A stretch of 64,000 bases of DNA from Franconibacter helveticus LMG 23732 (GCF_000463115.2 NZ_AWFX01000011.1:124001-188000), one strand, 5' to 3'. Shown: positions 21,107 through 34,226, counted from the first letter of the stretch. Numbers and translations are program-made. The notes: generated by a model from the sequence alone, not told the origin.

Positions 21107-21952
21107 ATGGCTGAAACGCAAAACGATCCCCTGCTGCCGGGGTACTCATTCAACGCGCATCTGGTTGCCGGGCTAACCCCCATAGAGGCTAACGGCTACC
21201 TTGATTTCTTTATCAACAGGCCGCTCGGCATGAAGGGTTACATTCTTAACCTCACCATCCGCGGCGAGGGCGTGGTGAAAAATCAGGGGCAGGAGTTTGT
21301 CTGCCGTCCGGGCGACATGCTGCTGTTTCCACCAGGCGAAGTGCACCACTATGGCCGCCATCCGGAAGCGAAAGAGTGGTATCACCAGTGGGTTTACTTT
21401 CGTCCGCGCGCTTACTGGCATGAGTGGCTGAACTGGCCGACCATTTTCGCCCATACCGGCTTTTACCGTCCCGATGACGTCCACCAGCTCCAGTGCTCCA
21501 CGCTTTTTCAGGAGATAATCAACGCCGCGCAGGGGCCGGGGCGATACGCCGAACTGCTGGCGATAAATCTGCTGGAACAGCTGTTGCTACGGCGCGTAGA
21601 AGCCATTAGCGAATCGATGAAAGCGCCGCTGGATAACCGCGTGCGCGACGCTTGCCAGTACATCAGCGACCATCTGGCGGACAGCCATTTTGATATCTCA
21701 AGCGTGGCGCAGCACGTCTGCCTTTCGCCGTCGCGCCTGTCGCATCTGTTTCGCCAGCAGCTTGGCGTTAGCGTATTGAGCTGGCGCGAGGATCAGCGCA
21801 TTAGCCAGGCGAAGCTTTTACTCAGCACAACGCGTATGCCGATAGCGAGCGTCGGGCGTAACGTCGGTTTTGAAGATCAGCTCTATTTTTCGCGGGTCTT
21901 TAAAAAATGCACGGGCGCCAGCCCCAGCGAGTTCCGCGCAGGCTGCGAATAA
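21107..21952 (+). CDS. araC: AraC arabinose-responsive regulator
   Basis: Represses by looping without arabinose and activates araBAD with it. The N-terminal arm ([14 protein letters not shown]) and the cupin arabinose pocket ([20 protein letters not shown]) are followed by a linker near 168-175 and two helix-turn-helix motifs ([20 protein letters not shown] and [20 protein letters not shown]). It ends at residue 281 after RAGCE, without the short C-terminal tail of K-12 AraC. Divergent from araB. Confidence 0.97.
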   Translation: MAETQNDPLLPGYSFNAHLVAGLTPIEANGYLDFFINRPLGMKGYILNLTIRGEGVVKNQGQEFVCRPGDMLLFPPGEVHHYGRHPEAKEWYHQWVYFRPRAYWHEWLNWPTIFAHTGFYRPDDVHQLQCSTLFQEIINAAQGPGRYAELLAINLLEQLLLRRVEAISESMKAPLDNRVRDACQYISDHLADSHFDISSVAQHVCLSPSRLSHLFRQQLGVSVLSWREDQRISQAKLLLSTTRMPIASVGRNVGFEDQLYFSRVFKKCTGASPSEFRAGCE

Positions 21953-22075
21953 AGCTAAACCGAAACTAAATGCTTTAGCGAATGTCGTAACCGGTAAGTT
22001 ATTCAGGCAACGGATATCTTGACGCAGGTCAAGGCCGCCGGGAGAATCCTTCTTCCTCACTTTACCGGGTACGTT

Positions 22076-22846
22076 ATGGAAGCCTTGCTGGAACATTTTA
22101 TTACGCAGTCGCTCGCTTATTCGCTTATCGCCGTGGCGCTGGTGGCGTTTCTCGAGTCGCTGGCGCTGGTAGGGCTGTTGTTGCCGGGCACGGTGATGAT
22201 GGCTGCGCTGGGCGCGCTGATAGGCAGCGGCGAGGTAGGCTTTTATGAGGCCTGGGCCGCCGGGATAGCCGGGTGTCTGCTGGGCGACTGGATCTCCTTC
22301 TGGCTGGGCTGGCGCTTTAAAAAACCGCTGCACCGCTGGAGCTTTTTGAAAAAGCATAAAGCGCTGCTGGATAAAACGGAGCATGCGCTGCATCAGCACA
22401 GCATGTTTACGATTCTGGTCGGCCGCTTTGTCGGGCCCACCCGTCCGCTGGTGCCGATGGTGGCAGGCATGCTTGACCTGCCCGTCGCGAAATTCGTGCT
22501 GCCCAATATTATCGGCTGCCTGCTCTGGCCGCCGCTTTATTTCCTGCCCGGCATTCTGGCCGGCGCGGCTATCGATATTCCCGCCGGAATGCAAAGCAGC
22601 GGCTTTAAGTGGCTGCTGCTTGGCGTAGCGCTACTGCTTTGGCTTGCGGCGTGGCTTTGCTGGCGCTGGTGGCGCAGCGGCAAAACCACCGACCGGCTGT
22701 CGCGCTTCCTGCCGCGCGCGCGCCTGCACTGGCTGGCGCCGCTGGCCAGCGCGGTGGGGCTGGCGGCGTTTATCGCCATTTTGCAGCACCCGCTAATGCC
22801 GGTTTACCTTACCCTTCTTGGAAAAGTGGTCAGCGGCGGGCATTAA
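22076..22846 (+). CDS. yabI: DedA-family inner-membrane protein YabI
   Basis: DedA proteins are polytopic membrane proteins linked to lipid carrier transport and membrane potential; this member's own role is not defined. I start at ATG 22076 ([12 protein letters not shown]), which matches the family; 256 residues. The DedA signature is readable: [15 protein letters not shown], then [15 protein letters not shown] and [18 protein letters not shown]. Four or five hydrophobic spans. It is convergent with thiQ and shares four bases with it. Confidence 0.95.
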   Translation: MEALLEHFITQSLAYSLIAVALVAFLESLALVGLLLPGTVMMAALGALIGSGEVGFYEAWAAGIAGCLLGDWISFWLGWRFKKPLHRWSFLKKHKALLDKTEHALHQHSMFTILVGRFVGPTRPLVPMVAGMLDLPVAKFVLPNIIGCLLWPPLYFLPGILAGAAIDIPAGMQSSGFKWLLLGVALLLWLAAWLCWRWWRSGKTTDRLSRFLPRARLHWLAPLASAVGLAAFIAILQHPLMPVYLTLLGKVVSGGH

Positions 22847-23541
22847 GAGGTTATGCCGAGCAGCTTCGAGGCGCTCGCTTCGCCGCTCACCAGTTGAGCG
22901 GTGTCGCCATCCCAGGCGATGCGGCCGTCCACCACCACCACCGAGCGCGGCGCGATGCGCGCCGCATCTTCAAGGCTGTGCGACACCATCAGCAGCGTCA
23001 GATTTTGCGCCTGGCAAAGGCGCTCAAGCAGCGTCAGCATCTCCTGGCGCAGCGCCGGGTCGAGCGCGGAGAAAGGTTCATCAAGCAGCAATATCGGTTG
23101 CTGGCGTATCAGGCAGCGCGCCAGCGCCGCCCGCTGACGCTGGCCGCCGGAAAGTTCGCCTGGCAGCCGCGCCAGCAGGTCGTCAATCGCCATTTCCCTG
23201 GCTATCGTCGCCACGTTCTCCCGCTGGGCGGCGGTCAGCTTCAGCCCCGGATGCAGCCCAAGCCCGATATTCTCCCGCACCGTCAGATGGTTAAACAGGT
23301 TGTTCTCCTGAAACAGCATGGAGACCGGGCGGGCGGATGGCGGCGTGCGCGTATGGTCTGTCTCATTCAGCCGCAGCTCGCCGCTTGCCGGCGGCAGAAA
23401 GCCCGCAATGAGATTCAGCAGCGTGCTTTTCCCTGCGCCGCTTGGCCCCAGTATCGCCACGCGCTCGCCTGCTTTTACATGAAGAGAAAAGCGCATCGGC
23501 AGATGATGATAAAGCCAGGTGAGATCAGTCAGAGTCAGCAT
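22843..23541 (-). CDS. thiQ: ThiQ, thiamine ABC transporter ATPase
   Basis: ATP-hydrolysing subunit for uptake of thiamine and its phosphates. Walker [10 protein letters not shown] (32-40), signature LSGGQ (130-134) and Walker B LLLDEP (151-156) are intact. 232 residues. Its start overlaps thiP by 17 bases. The stop codon shares TTAA with the convergent yabI stop and no terminator lies between them. Confidence 0.97.
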   Translation of the reverse strand: MLTLTDLTWLYHHLPMRFSLHVKAGERVAILGPSGAGKSTLLNLIAGFLPPASGELRLNETDHTRTPPSARPVSMLFQENNLFNHLTVRENIGLGLHPGLKLTAAQRENVATIAREMAIDDLLARLPGELSGGQRQRAALARCLIRQQPILLLDEPFSALDPALRQEMLTLLERLCQAQNLTLLMVSHSLEDAARIAPRSVVVVDGRIAWDGDTAQLVSGEASASKLLGITS

Positions 23542-25135
23542 GGCGCCCCGGTAGTTTTTCGATAAGCGTGAAAAGCAGGAAGCAGAGCAGCAGCAAAATC
23601 AGCGCTGTTACGGCGCCCGCATCGCTGCGGTAAGAGCCAATCTGCTGGTAAAGGTAGAAAGGCAGCGTACGGAAATCTTCATTACCGAACAACGCCACCA
23701 CGCCGAAATCGCCTATCGAAAGCACGCTGGCGAAAGCCAGCGCCTGCGCCAGCGGCCTTTTCAATGCGCGCAGTTCAATCAGGCGTAAGCGGTTAAAACC
23801 GTTTATATCGAGCGAGGCGCACAGCGGGGCGTAACGGGCGGCGATATCGCGCATCGGGTTTTCCAGCACTTTAAGCGCGTAGGGAATAGCCATAAGCGCG
23901 TTGGTAAAAATCACAATCGCGTCTGCCGATTGCGGCAACCCGATGGTGCTGTTAAGCAGCAGGAAAAAACCGGTGGCCAGCACGATGCCTGGCATGGCGA
24001 GGATCAGCATCCCGCTCAGTTCGAGGCTCTGGCCCGCCAGACGACGCTGTCGCAGGTAAAGCTCGCGGGCGCTCCATAACAGCATCATGGTGAGCGCCAC
24101 GCAGAGCAGCCCGGCGGCGAGCGCGATACGCAGCGAAGTCCAGAGCGCGCGCCACAGCGCTGGCTGAAAAAGCGACTCGCCGGCGCTGCCGTTAATCCCA
24201 TCCACCATGACCGCTATCAACGGCGGCAGTAATAGCAGCATCGCGAGGAAAATCAGCAAACTGTCCGCCAGCTTGCTGAAGCGGGAATCTTGCGGATCGC
24301 GCCAGCCGCGCAGTTGCGCGGCGCCGACAGGGATCGCCTTGCTGAACTGCTGGCTCAGGAGCATTAGCGCAAGACAGCAGACCATCTGTACCAGCGCCAG
24401 CAGCGCCGCGCGGCCAGGATCGTAGTCGTAGCTCAGCGCCTGATAGATAGCCAGCTCGATGGTGGTCGCCTGCGGGCCGCCGCCAAGCGAAAGCACCGTC
24501 GCGAAACTGGCGAAGCAAAGCATAAAAATCAGCGCGGCGGCGGGCGTGATTTGTCGGCGCAGCCACGGCCACTCCACCAGACGGAAAAACGCCCAGCCGC
24601 GCATGCCGAGCTGGGCGGCAATCTGGCGCTGTTCGCCAGGGATATTTTCCAGCGCCTGCAACAGCAGGCGGGTCGCCATCGGCATATTGAAAAAGAGATG
24701 GGCGAGCAGAATGCCCTGGAGCCCGTAAGGCGAAAAAGACCACTCCAGACCAAGCCACCCGCACAGCGAGGCGAGCCAGCCGCTGCGGCCATACACGCTG
24801 AGGATGCCGAACACCGCCACCAGCACCGGCAAAATAAGCGTCATGGCGCACAGCCGCAACAGGGCGTTACGGCCGGGAAAGCGGCGGCGGTAAAGGGCGC
24901 GGGCGAGAAAAATGGCGGGCACGACGGAGAGCAGGGCGGAGAGGAATGCCTGCCAGAAAGAGAAACGCACCACATGCCACAGATAGCTGTCCTGCAAGAG
25001 CGCCGGGAAATCGGTCTGCGGCGCGTTAAGCCAGAGGGCGGAGAAAGCCGTCAGGGCTACCGCCGCCATCAGCAGGGCGGCGAGCAGACCAGGCCACAGC
25101 CAGCCGGGAATTAACGGCTGACGGCGCGTTGCCAT
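23525..25135 (-). CDS. thiP: ThiP, thiamine ABC transporter permease
   Basis: A 536-residue fused double permease with about 12 membrane spans. Two EAA-like loops are visible: [15 protein letters not shown] in the first half and [19 protein letters not shown] in the second, as expected where ThiQ docks. The start [12 protein letters not shown] matches E. coli. It overlaps thiB by 25 bases and thiQ by 17, so the three are coupled. Confidence 0.97.
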   Translation of the reverse strand: MATRRQPLIPGWLWPGLLAALLMAAVALTAFSALWLNAPQTDFPALLQDSYLWHVVRFSFWQAFLSALLSVVPAIFLARALYRRRFPGRNALLRLCAMTLILPVLVAVFGILSVYGRSGWLASLCGWLGLEWSFSPYGLQGILLAHLFFNMPMATRLLLQALENIPGEQRQIAAQLGMRGWAFFRLVEWPWLRRQITPAAALIFMLCFASFATVLSLGGGPQATTIELAIYQALSYDYDPGRAALLALVQMVCCLALMLLSQQFSKAIPVGAAQLRGWRDPQDSRFSKLADSLLIFLAMLLLLPPLIAVMVDGINGSAGESLFQPALWRALWTSLRIALAAGLLCVALTMMLLWSARELYLRQRRLAGQSLELSGMLILAMPGIVLATGFFLLLNSTIGLPQSADAIVIFTNALMAIPYALKVLENPMRDIAARYAPLCASLDINGFNRLRLIELRALKRPLAQALAFASVLSIGDFGVVALFGNEDFRTLPFYLYQQIGSYRSDAGAVTALILLLLCFLLFTLIEKLPGRHADSD

Positions 25136-26094
25136 TCGCTAATCCATTGCGCGCGCGATTTCGCAACCACCTGCGGCGTAAACTCCAGCGAAGTTTGCGG
25201 TTTCTGCAACGTATTGAAGCCTTCCGGCAGGGCGATATCGGTGACCGGATACATCCAGTTGCCGGTGGGAATGGCGTTCTGGAAGGCGGGGGAAACCATA
25301 AACTTGAGGAATTTTTCTGCCAGTTCCGGCTGTTTGCTGGCAGCGGTGCGGGCCGCCACTTCCACTTGCAGATAATGACCTTCGCTGAAGTTAGCTGCGG
25401 CGTAGTTGTCCTTTTTCTCTTCGATAATGTGATAAGCCGGCGAGGTGGTATAGCTCAGCACGAGGTCGCTTTCCCCTTTCAGGAACAGGCCGTAAGCCTC
25501 GCTCCAGCCTTTGGTGACGGTCACCGTCTTCGCTGCAAGCTTCTGCCAGGCTTGCGGCGCGTTGTCGCCATAGACTTTTTGCATCCACAGCAGCAGGCCA
25601 AGCCCTGGCGTGCTGGTGCGCGGGTCTTCATAGATCACGCGCCACTTCTGGTCGCTCTCCACCAACTCTTTTAAGCTCTTCGGCGGGCTCTTTAGCTTGT
25701 TTTTGTCGTAGACAAAGGCGAAGTAACCGTAATCGAAGGGGACAAAGGTGTCGTTCTTCCAGCCGCCCGGCACGTTGACAGCTTCCGGCGCAACGCCGCT
25801 CGGCGCGAAGAGTTTTGTGGCGGTGGCGGCTTCCAGCAGGTTGTTATCAAGCCCCAGCACCACATCCGCCTTACTGTTTTTGCCTTCCATGCGCAGGCGG
25901 TTAAGCAACGAGACGCCATCTTCGAGCGCGACGAATTTCAGCTCGCAGCCGCAGTCCGCTTCAAACGCTTTTTTGACTTTCGGACCCGGGCCCCAGTCGG
26001 CGGAGAACGAGTCGTAGGTATAAACCGTCAGAATGGGTTTCGCAAAAACAGGCGCGGCGACCAGCGCCAGCAGTGGGAGAATTTTTTTAAGCAC
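25111..26094 (-). CDS. thiB: ThiB, periplasmic thiamine-binding protein
   Basis: Captures thiamine, TMP and TPP in the periplasm for ThiPQ. Residues 1-18 are a signal peptide ending VFA before KPILTVYTYDSF. The ligand-pocket block VPFDYGYFAFVYD and the SYTTSPAYH stretch are conserved. 327 residues. The start is GTG at 26094 with AAAGG six to seven bases upstream; this site can be hidden in a hairpin. It is the first gene behind the TPP aptamer. Confidence 0.97.
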   Translation of the reverse strand: MLKKILPLLALVAAPVFAKPILTVYTYDSFSADWGPGPKVKKAFEADCGCELKFVALEDGVSLLNRLRMEGKNSKADVVLGLDNNLLEAATATKLFAPSGVAPEAVNVPGGWKNDTFVPFDYGYFAFVYDKNKLKSPPKSLKELVESDQKWRVIYEDPRTSTPGLGLLLWMQKVYGDNAPQAWQKLAAKTVTVTKGWSEAYGLFLKGESDLVLSYTTSPAYHIIEEKKDNYAAANFSEGHYLQVEVAARTAASKQPELAEKFLKFMVSPAFQNAIPTGNWMYPVTDIALPEGFNTLQKPQTSLEFTPQVVAKSRAQWISEWQRAVSR

Positions 26095-26099
26095 TTTGC

Positions 26100-26124
26100 A
26101 CCTTTAAAAATAGGGGGCAAAGGT
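26100..26124 (-). promoter_or_regulatory. Hairpin masking the thiB ribosome-binding site
   Basis: On the minus strand ACCTTT (26119-26124) pairs with AAAGGT (26100-26105), which contains the thiB Shine-Dalgarno. It lies between the TPP aptamer and the start codon, so ligand control is probably at translation. No terminator with a T run after the stem is seen here. Confidence 0.55.
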
Positions 26125-26137
26125 TTTTGAGTGGTAG

Positions 26138-26225
26138 CCTCAAATCCCTTCGCCGGCGTTATCCGGATCAGGTTCGACGGGTATTATCTCAGCGCGCACG
26201 AGCGGTGCGGCACCCCGTTGAGAAC
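26138..26225 (-). ncRNA. TPP riboswitch (THI element)
   Basis: The conserved cores read on the minus strand are CAACGGGGTGCC, GCTGAGATAATACCCG, GAACCTGATCCGGATAA and GCCGGCGAAGGGATTTGAG. P1 is closed by CTCAA near 26218-26222 and TTGAG at 26139-26143. It binds thiamine pyrophosphate and lowers thiBPQ expression. It begins right at the expected transcript start. Confidence 0.95.
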
Positions 26226-26230
26226 GGCCC

Positions 26231-26259
26231 ATTGTAATGATTCGCTGAATGTTTCGAAA
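26231..26259 (-). promoter_or_regulatory. thiBPQ promoter
   Basis: -10 TACAAT (26231-26236) with TTTCGA (26254-26259) at 17-base spacing on the minus strand. The predicted start is near 26224, the first bases of the riboswitch. The -35 match is only partial. Confidence 0.6.
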
Positions 26260-26262
26260 GGG

Positions 26263-27921
26263 TTACGGTTCCGGCGGCGCAAACCAGGCGGATTTAAAGT
26301 CAAACCAGCCCAGCGTGTTCATGCGCAAGCCGCGCATGCTGCGCTGTCCCTGCAAAATAAGCCAGTGATGCACCAGCGGTAAAACATGCTGGCTTTCAAG
26401 CAGTTGCTGGCACCATGCGGGTAAATCCAGTTCACCTGCGCGCCAGCGTGCGGCATCCTGCCGCCAGTTGAGCGGCACGCATTTTTGCATCAAAGGCGTT
26501 TCATAAAGGTTGGCGAACAGCGAGAAGTCCAGGGGAAGCGTGAAGTTAACGCTGTTTAACCAGAGATCGCTTACTTCTTCTCCCTGATGCCACTCGGTGT
26601 AATCTATCTCGTTTATCTCTACCTTTACGCCTTGTTCTGCAAGCAGCGTCTGGATAATCGCGCCGATAGCACAGTTTTCAATATGGTCGCGATAGTAAGT
26701 GAGCCTGAGGCTTTCCAGCCCGGCGGGGCGCTCCACCAGCGCTATCTGCGGTGCATGGTGCCAGCGGGGCAGCAGGCCGTAAGCGGGGAACCAGTAGCGC
26801 TGGTAATGTTCTGCGGCGCGATAGAGGAAATTAACCGGCGAAAGCAGATGGCTTAGCCACTGGCGCGCTTGCGGGTTCGCCCCGGTACGGGAGCGGGAAT
26901 CAAACAGCAAATAATAGCAGCCTTCTTCAAGGCGGCTTTCCACCGCTTTTTCTCCGCCTGTCGGGCCTTCAAGCTGGACGCTGCCGCCCAGCTCGTCGCC
27001 GATATCCGGCAAGACCCAAAAATTCACCTCATCAATTAATGCCCGGTAGCCGAAGTAATCATCAAAAGCATGGATTTTTAACTGGTTGCTGTTATTGCGC
27101 ACCACCGCGTAAGGCCCGGTGCCGACCGGTTTGCTGGCGAAGTGTGGCAGAGTGGTCCATTCCCGCGGCAGGATCATCGCCGCCGCGCTGCCCATCAGCC
27201 ACGGCAGCCATTTGTCTGGTTCGCTAAGGTGGATATCCAGCGTCCAGGGCGTGGGGGAAACCACATGGGAGATATGCGAGTAAAGCGGCAACGCACTAAT
27301 ACGTTCAAGCGAGGTAATAATGTCGAGCATATCCAGCTCGCGGCCATGGTGGAAATGGATGCCGGGGCGCAGAAAAAATCGCCAGTGCAAAGGGGAAAGT
27401 TTTTGCCAGTGGTGAGCTATGTCCGCTTCCAGTTCCCCATTTTCCTCGTTTATGCGCGTAAGGCCGCTGAAGATTTGCCGTACCACGTGGGTTTCTGAAC
27501 GGCGCAGCGCGCTGCCGGGCAGCAGGTTTTGCAACGGGCGGTAGTAGAGCACGCGCAGAATATGCCGCCCCTGGCGAAAGCTGCGTCCAAGATGAGAGAT
27601 AAGCATCTGACGCACCGCGGTTTTATCGCCAACAATCTGCACCAACTGATCGATTCTGTCCTGCTCGAGCAACTCTTCGGCGCGCTGCTGCTGTAGCGCG
27701 AGGCCAGTATAGAGGAACGTTAAGCGCGAACGCTTGCCGCGCCCGGCTTCCGCTTCCCATTTCAGCCACCCTTTTTCCTGCATGGCGTTAAGCAGGGTGC
27801 GCATATGGCGGCGCGAGCAGTTCAGCATTTCCGCCAGGTCGTTCAGCGTGGTTTCCTGCGGTTTACCCTCGCAGTATTGCCATAAGCGAATAAATTGTTG
27901 TTGCAGACGGCCGGTGGACAT
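26263..27921 (-). CDS. sgrR: SgrR, transcriptional activator of sgrS
   Basis: Senses sugar-phosphate stress and activates sgrS. The N-terminal winged helix-turn-helix ([20 protein letters not shown], 33-52 or so) is followed by a domain like periplasmic solute-binding proteins (SBP_bac_5) that probably binds the metabolite. I start at ATG 27921 ([10 protein letters not shown]) with GGAG ten bases upstream; a TTG at 27942 is less likely. 552 residues. Divergent from sgrS with a 67-base gap. Confidence 0.95.
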   Translation of the reverse strand: MSTGRLQQQFIRLWQYCEGKPQETTLNDLAEMLNCSRRHMRTLLNAMQEKGWLKWEAEAGRGKRSRLTFLYTGLALQQQRAEELLEQDRIDQLVQIVGDKTAVRQMLISHLGRSFRQGRHILRVLYYRPLQNLLPGSALRRSETHVVRQIFSGLTRINEENGELEADIAHHWQKLSPLHWRFFLRPGIHFHHGRELDMLDIITSLERISALPLYSHISHVVSPTPWTLDIHLSEPDKWLPWLMGSAAAMILPREWTTLPHFASKPVGTGPYAVVRNNSNQLKIHAFDDYFGYRALIDEVNFWVLPDIGDELGGSVQLEGPTGGEKAVESRLEEGCYYLLFDSRSRTGANPQARQWLSHLLSPVNFLYRAAEHYQRYWFPAYGLLPRWHHAPQIALVERPAGLESLRLTYYRDHIENCAIGAIIQTLLAEQGVKVEINEIDYTEWHQGEEVSDLWLNSVNFTLPLDFSLFANLYETPLMQKCVPLNWRQDAARWRAGELDLPAWCQQLLESQHVLPLVHHWLILQGQRSMRGLRMNTLGWFDFKSAWFAPPEP

Positions 27922-27952
27922 AAAAGGGGAACTCCTCGCCAAAACTCTTCAA

Positions 27953-27981
27953 TTTATCTTTCCCTATATTACGCCAATAAT
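27953..27981 (+). promoter_or_regulatory. sgrS promoter
   Basis: AATAAT (27976-27981) as -10 and TTTATC (27953-27958) as a weak -35, consistent with a promoter that needs SgrR. The predicted start at G27989 puts the sgrT ATG at nucleotide 22 of the RNA, exactly as in E. coli. Confidence 0.6.
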
Positions 27982-27988
27982 TCTTAAC

Positions 27989-28246
27989 GATGAAAGCGAG
28001 GAGGCGTTTATGAAACGGTCATCGGTACGCAGTTTCTGGCAACACTATTTTTTTGCAACGCAGGGCGTTCGCGCATTCTGGCTGGCCCGCCTGAGCGCGG
28101 CGCAACGCATGCAGATGCTGGACGCGGTGATGCAGTGGGAGGTTACAACCCCGGTTTCCTTTAAGCGTCTTCTGCGCCGACATCGAGTGTAACTGAGTAT
28201 TGGTGCTTTTCACCGGCCAGCAGCGTATGTTGCTGGCTTTTTTCTT
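27989..28246 (+). ncRNA. sgrS: SgrS small RNA (dual-function)
   Basis: Hfq-dependent RNA that blocks ptsG and other mRNAs during glucose-phosphate stress. The seed GTGTAACTGAGTATTGGTG (28187-28205) differs from E. coli at one base. It is followed by the small hairpin GGTG-CTTTT-CACC and a terminator with a T run, the Hfq module. The 5' part encodes SgrT. At about 258 nt it is longer than the 227-nt E. coli RNA because the coding part is longer. It stands between sgrR and setA, as in K-12. Confidence 0.93.
28010..28192 (+). CDS. sgrT: SgrT, inhibitor of the glucose transporter PtsG (long form)
   Basis: A small protein encoded inside SgrS; in E. coli it has 43 residues and inhibits EIICB-Glc. 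Here the ORF has 60 codons. The core matches E. coli: FWQHYFFAT, then LSAAQRMQML, then MQWE. A basic tail of about 17 residues (FKRLLRRHRV at the end) is extra. GAGGAGG lies at good spacing before the ATG. The GTG codon and the TAA stop lie in the base-pairing seed of SgrS. Function of the tail is unknown. Confidence 0.88.
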   Translation: MKRSSVRSFWQHYFFATQGVRAFWLARLSAAQRMQMLDAVMQWEVTTPVSFKRLLRRHRV

Positions 28247-28247
28247 T
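28216..28247 (+). terminator. SgrS terminator
   Basis: GCCAGCA / TGCTGGC (28216-28222 with 28231-28237) and a T-rich 3' end, needed for Hfq binding as well as termination. Confidence 0.9.
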
Positions 28248-28295
28248 TTTGTTTGCTGAACTTATCTCCCCGCCTTGCTGAAAGGATGCATCTTA

Positions 28296-29474
28296 ATGCG
28301 CTGGTTCTTAACCAAAGGTCGTCGCCTGAATCGGATCTATGTCGCCTTTATGTCCGTGGCTTTTATGATGGGCATAGCAGGTGCGCTACAGGCGCCGACG
28401 CTCAGTTTGTTTCTCAGTCGTGAAGTGGAAGTGCGTCCCTTCTGGGTCGGGCTTTTTTATACCGTTAATGCGATTGCCGGGATTCTGGTAAGCCTGTGGC
28501 TGGCGAAACGCTCCGACACACAGGGCGATCGTCGCAAATTAATTATGTTCTGCTGCCTGATGGCGGTAGCCAACTGTCTGCTTTTCGCTTTTAACCGGCA
28601 TTATCTGACGCTGATTACCGCTGGCGTATTGCTGGCATCGCTGGCGAACACCTCTATGCCGCAAATCTTTGCGCTGGCCCGCGAGTACGCTGATAAATCT
28701 GCCCGTGAAGTGGTTATGTTCAGCTCCGTTATGCGCGCTCAGCTGTCGCTGGCATGGGTCATTGGTCCGCCGCTCTCTTTTATGCTGGCGCTCAACTACG
28801 GCTTTACCACCATGTTTCTGATAGCGGCGGGTATTTTCGTTATCAGCCTGATGATTATCATCTTCGCGCTGCCTTCCGTAGAGCGAGTGGAGCAACCGGC
28901 GGATGTGGCGCTGACGCAGGTGAGCGGCTGGAAAGATAAAAATGTGCGGCTGCTGTTTGTCGCCTCAATGCTGATGTGGACCTGCAACACCATGTATATC
29001 ATCGATATGCCGCTGTGGATAAGCCAGGATCTGGGGCTGCCGGATACCCTCGCCGGGGCGTTAATGGGCACGGCGGCTGGTCTTGAGATCCCGGCTATGC
29101 TGCTGGCGGGCTACTGCGTTAAGCGATTCGGCAAGCGTCGGTTGATGGTGCTGGCGGTGGCGGCGGGCGTGCTCTTTTATCTGGGGCTTATCCTGTTCCA
29201 CAGCTACGAAGGGCTGGTGGTATTGCAAATCTTTAACGCCATCTTTATTGGCATTATTGCCGGGATCGGCATGCTCTGGTTTCAGGATTTAATGCCCGGG
29301 CGCGCCGGTTCGGCCACTACCCTGTTTACCAACAGCATCTCTACGGGCGTGATTCTGGCTGGCGTGATTCAGGGCGCGCTGGTGGAAAGCTTTGGCCACT
29401 TCGCTGTTTATTGGGTTATTGCGGGGATCTCGCTGCTGACCCTTGTACTGACGAGCCGGGTGAAGGACGTTTAA
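28296..29474 (+). CDS. setA: SetA, sugar efflux transporter
   Basis: Major-facilitator protein that exports lactose, glucose analogues and related sugars; in E. coli it is cotranscribed with sgrS and helps recovery from sugar-phosphate stress. 392 residues, the E. coli length, with about 12 membrane spans. The loop WLAKRSDTQGDRRK is the MFS A-motif and WFQDLMPGRAGSATTLFTN is conserved near the C-terminus. ATG 28296 has AAGGA nine bases upstream; a TTG at 28275 is rejected. Confidence 0.96.
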   Translation: MRWFLTKGRRLNRIYVAFMSVAFMMGIAGALQAPTLSLFLSREVEVRPFWVGLFYTVNAIAGILVSLWLAKRSDTQGDRRKLIMFCCLMAVANCLLFAFNRHYLTLITAGVLLASLANTSMPQIFALAREYADKSAREVVMFSSVMRAQLSLAWVIGPPLSFMLALNYGFTTMFLIAAGIFVISLMIIIFALPSVERVEQPADVALTQVSGWKDKNVRLLFVASMLMWTCNTMYIIDMPLWISQDLGLPDTLAGALMGTAAGLEIPAMLLAGYCVKRFGKRRLMVLAVAAGVLFYLGLILFHSYEGLVVLQIFNAIFIGIIAGIGMLWFQDLMPGRAGSATTLFTNSISTGVILAGVIQGALVESFGHFAVYWVIAGISLLTLVLTSRVKDV

Positions 29475-29475
29475 G

Positions 29476-29505
29476 AAAAGCGAGGGCGGCTGCGCTTGCC
29501 GCCCT
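29476..29505 (-). terminator. leu operon terminator
   Basis: AGGGCGGC / GCCGCCCT (29483-29490 with 29498-29505) with a seven-base loop. On the minus strand it is followed by CGCTTTTCTT, so it serves leuABCD; the setA side lacks a T run. Confidence 0.75.
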
Positions 29506-29543
29506 GCGATTGGGTTTGCGAGTTAAGTGATAAAGGGGACGGC

Positions 29544-30149
29544 TTAACCCATAAACGCGGGTTGTTTGTTCTCGTAAGCGGCAATAGCGTCTTCATGTTG
29601 CAGCGTCAGGCCGATGCTATCCAGGCCGTTCAGCATACAGTGACGGCGAAACGCGTCGATACTAAAGCTGTAGGACTTATCGCCCGCTTTCACCACCTGC
29701 GCTTGCAGATCCACTTCAAAACGAATACCCGGGTTCGCCTTCACCAGGGTAAACATTTCGTCCACTTCCTGTTCGCTCAGCGTCACCGGCAGCAGCTGGT
29801 TATTAAAGCTGTTGCCATAAAAAATATCGGCGAAGCTTGGTGCAATAACCACTTTGAAGCCGTAATCGGTCAACGCCCAGGGCGCGTGTTCGCGCGACGA
29901 GCCACAGCCAAAATTCTCTCGCGCCAGCAGAATGGTGGCGCCTTTATATTCGGGAAAGTTCAGCACAAATTCCGGGTTCGGCTGTTCGCCTTTATCATCC
30001 AGAAAGCGCCAGTCGTTAAAGAGATGAGCGCCGAACCCGGTGCGCGTAACCTTTTGCAGAAACTGCTTAGGAATGATGGCGTCGGTGTCAACGTTGGCGG
30101 CATCCAGCGGAACCACCAGGCCGGTATGCTGTGTAAATTTTTCTGCCAT
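29544..30149 (-). CDS. leuD: 3-isopropylmalate dehydratase small subunit
   Basis: With LeuC it isomerises 2- to 3-isopropylmalate in leucine synthesis. The aconitase swivel domain shows the conserved [16 protein letters not shown] block near residue 75 and [17 protein letters not shown]. 201 residues. It lies 11 bases after leuC and is last in the operon. Confidence 0.98.
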   Translation of the reverse strand: MAEKFTQHTGLVVPLDAANVDTDAIIPKQFLQKVTRTGFGAHLFNDWRFLDDKGEQPNPEFVLNFPEYKGATILLARENFGCGSSREHAPWALTDYGFKVVIAPSFADIFYGNSFNNQLLPVTLSEQEVDEMFTLVKANPGIRFEVDLQAQVVKAGDKSYSFSIDAFRRHCMLNGLDSIGLTLQHEDAIAAYENKQPAFMG

Positions 30150-30160
30150 GGTTCTCTTCC

Positions 30161-31561
30161 TTATTTCATGCCGCGAATATCGGCGAAATGACCGTTAACA
30201 GCGGCCGCTGCCGCCATCGCCGGGCTGACCAGATGCGTACGCCCGCCGCGCCCCTGACGACCTTCAAAGTTACGGTTGCTGGTAGACGCGCAACGCTCGC
30301 CCGGGTTCAGACGGTCGTTGTTCATTGCGAGGCACATGGAGCAACCCGGCAGACGCCACTCAAAACCTGCTTCGATAAAGATTTTATCCAGCCCTTCCGC
30401 TTCCGCCTGCGCTTTTACCGGGCCGGATCCTGGCACGACCAGCGCCTGCACGCCCGGCGCGACCTTACGGCCTTTGGCGATTTCCGCCGCCGCGCGTAAA
30501 TCTTCGATACGCGAGTTAGTACAGGAGCCGATAAAGACTTTGTCGATAGCGACTTCTGTCAGCGGCACGCCTGGCTTCAGGCCCATGTAGGCCAGCGCCT
30601 TTTCCGCACTGGCGCGCTCGACCGGGTCGGTGAAGGAGGCCGGATCCGGAATGTTGTCCGTTACCGAAATCACCTGCCCTGGGTTCGTGCCCCAGGTGAC
30701 CTGCGGCGCAATCTCTTGCGCATCCAGCGTAACGACAGTATCGAACTGCGCGCCTTCGTCGGTTTTCAGCGTGCTCCAGTATGCCACCGCGTCTTCAAAA
30801 TCCTGGCCTTTCGGCGCATGCAGACGGCCTTTTACGTAGTTGAAAGTGGTTTCATCCGGCGCGACCAGGCCCGCCTTGGCGCCCATTTCGATAGCCATAT
30901 TGCACAGGGTCATGCGGCCTTCCATGCTCAGCGCTTCAATGGCTTCGCCGCAGAATTCCACTACATGACCGGTGCCGCCCGCGCTGCCGGTTTTACCGAT
31001 GATCGCCAGTACGATGTCTTTTGCGGTAATGCCCGGCGCGGCTTTGCCTTTCACTTCAATTTTCATGGTCTTGGCGCGACCCTGCTTCAGGGTTTGCGTC
31101 GCCAGCACATGTTCGACTTCAGAGGTGCCGATGCCAAACGCCAGCGCGCCGAACGCACCGTGCGTGGCGGTATGCGAGTCACCGCAAACAATCGTCATGC
31201 CCGGCAGGGTGATGCCTTGCTCAGGCCCCATTACGTGGACGATGCCCTGATAAGGATGGTTCAGGTCATAGAGCTCAACGCCGAACTCATTACAGTTTTT
31301 GATTAACTCCTGCATCTGAATGCGCGCCATTTCACCGGAGGCGTTGATGTCTTTTGTCTGCGTGGAAACGTTGTGATCCATGGTGGCGAACGTTTTACGC
31401 GGCTGACGCACCGGGCGACCATGCGCCCGCAGGCCGTCAAACGCCTGCGGTGACGTCACTTCATGCACCAGATGGCGGTCGATATAGAGCAGCGGGGTTT
31501 CATTTGGCGCTTCAAAAACCACATGGGCGTCAAACAGTTTCTGATATAAGGTCTTTGCCAT
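30161..31561 (-). CDS. leuC: 3-isopropylmalate dehydratase large subunit
   Basis: Carries the [4Fe-4S] cluster; its cysteine ligands are visible in FIGSCTNSR and in [10 protein letters not shown], and [13 protein letters not shown] is the substrate block. 466 residues. It starts two bases after the leuB stop, so the two are translationally linked. Confidence 0.98.
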   Translation of the reverse strand: MAKTLYQKLFDAHVVFEAPNETPLLYIDRHLVHEVTSPQAFDGLRAHGRPVRQPRKTFATMDHNVSTQTKDINASGEMARIQMQELIKNCNEFGVELYDLNHPYQGIVHVMGPEQGITLPGMTIVCGDSHTATHGAFGALAFGIGTSEVEHVLATQTLKQGRAKTMKIEVKGKAAPGITAKDIVLAIIGKTGSAGGTGHVVEFCGEAIEALSMEGRMTLCNMAIEMGAKAGLVAPDETTFNYVKGRLHAPKGQDFEDAVAYWSTLKTDEGAQFDTVVTLDAQEIAPQVTWGTNPGQVISVTDNIPDPASFTDPVERASAEKALAYMGLKPGVPLTEVAIDKVFIGSCTNSRIEDLRAAAEIAKGRKVAPGVQALVVPGSGPVKAQAEAEGLDKIFIEAGFEWRLPGCSMCLAMNNDRLNPGERCASTSNRNFEGRQGRGGRTHLVSPAMAAAAAVNGHFADIRGMK

Positions 31562-31563
31562 GG

Positions 31564-34226
<2,663 letters not shown>

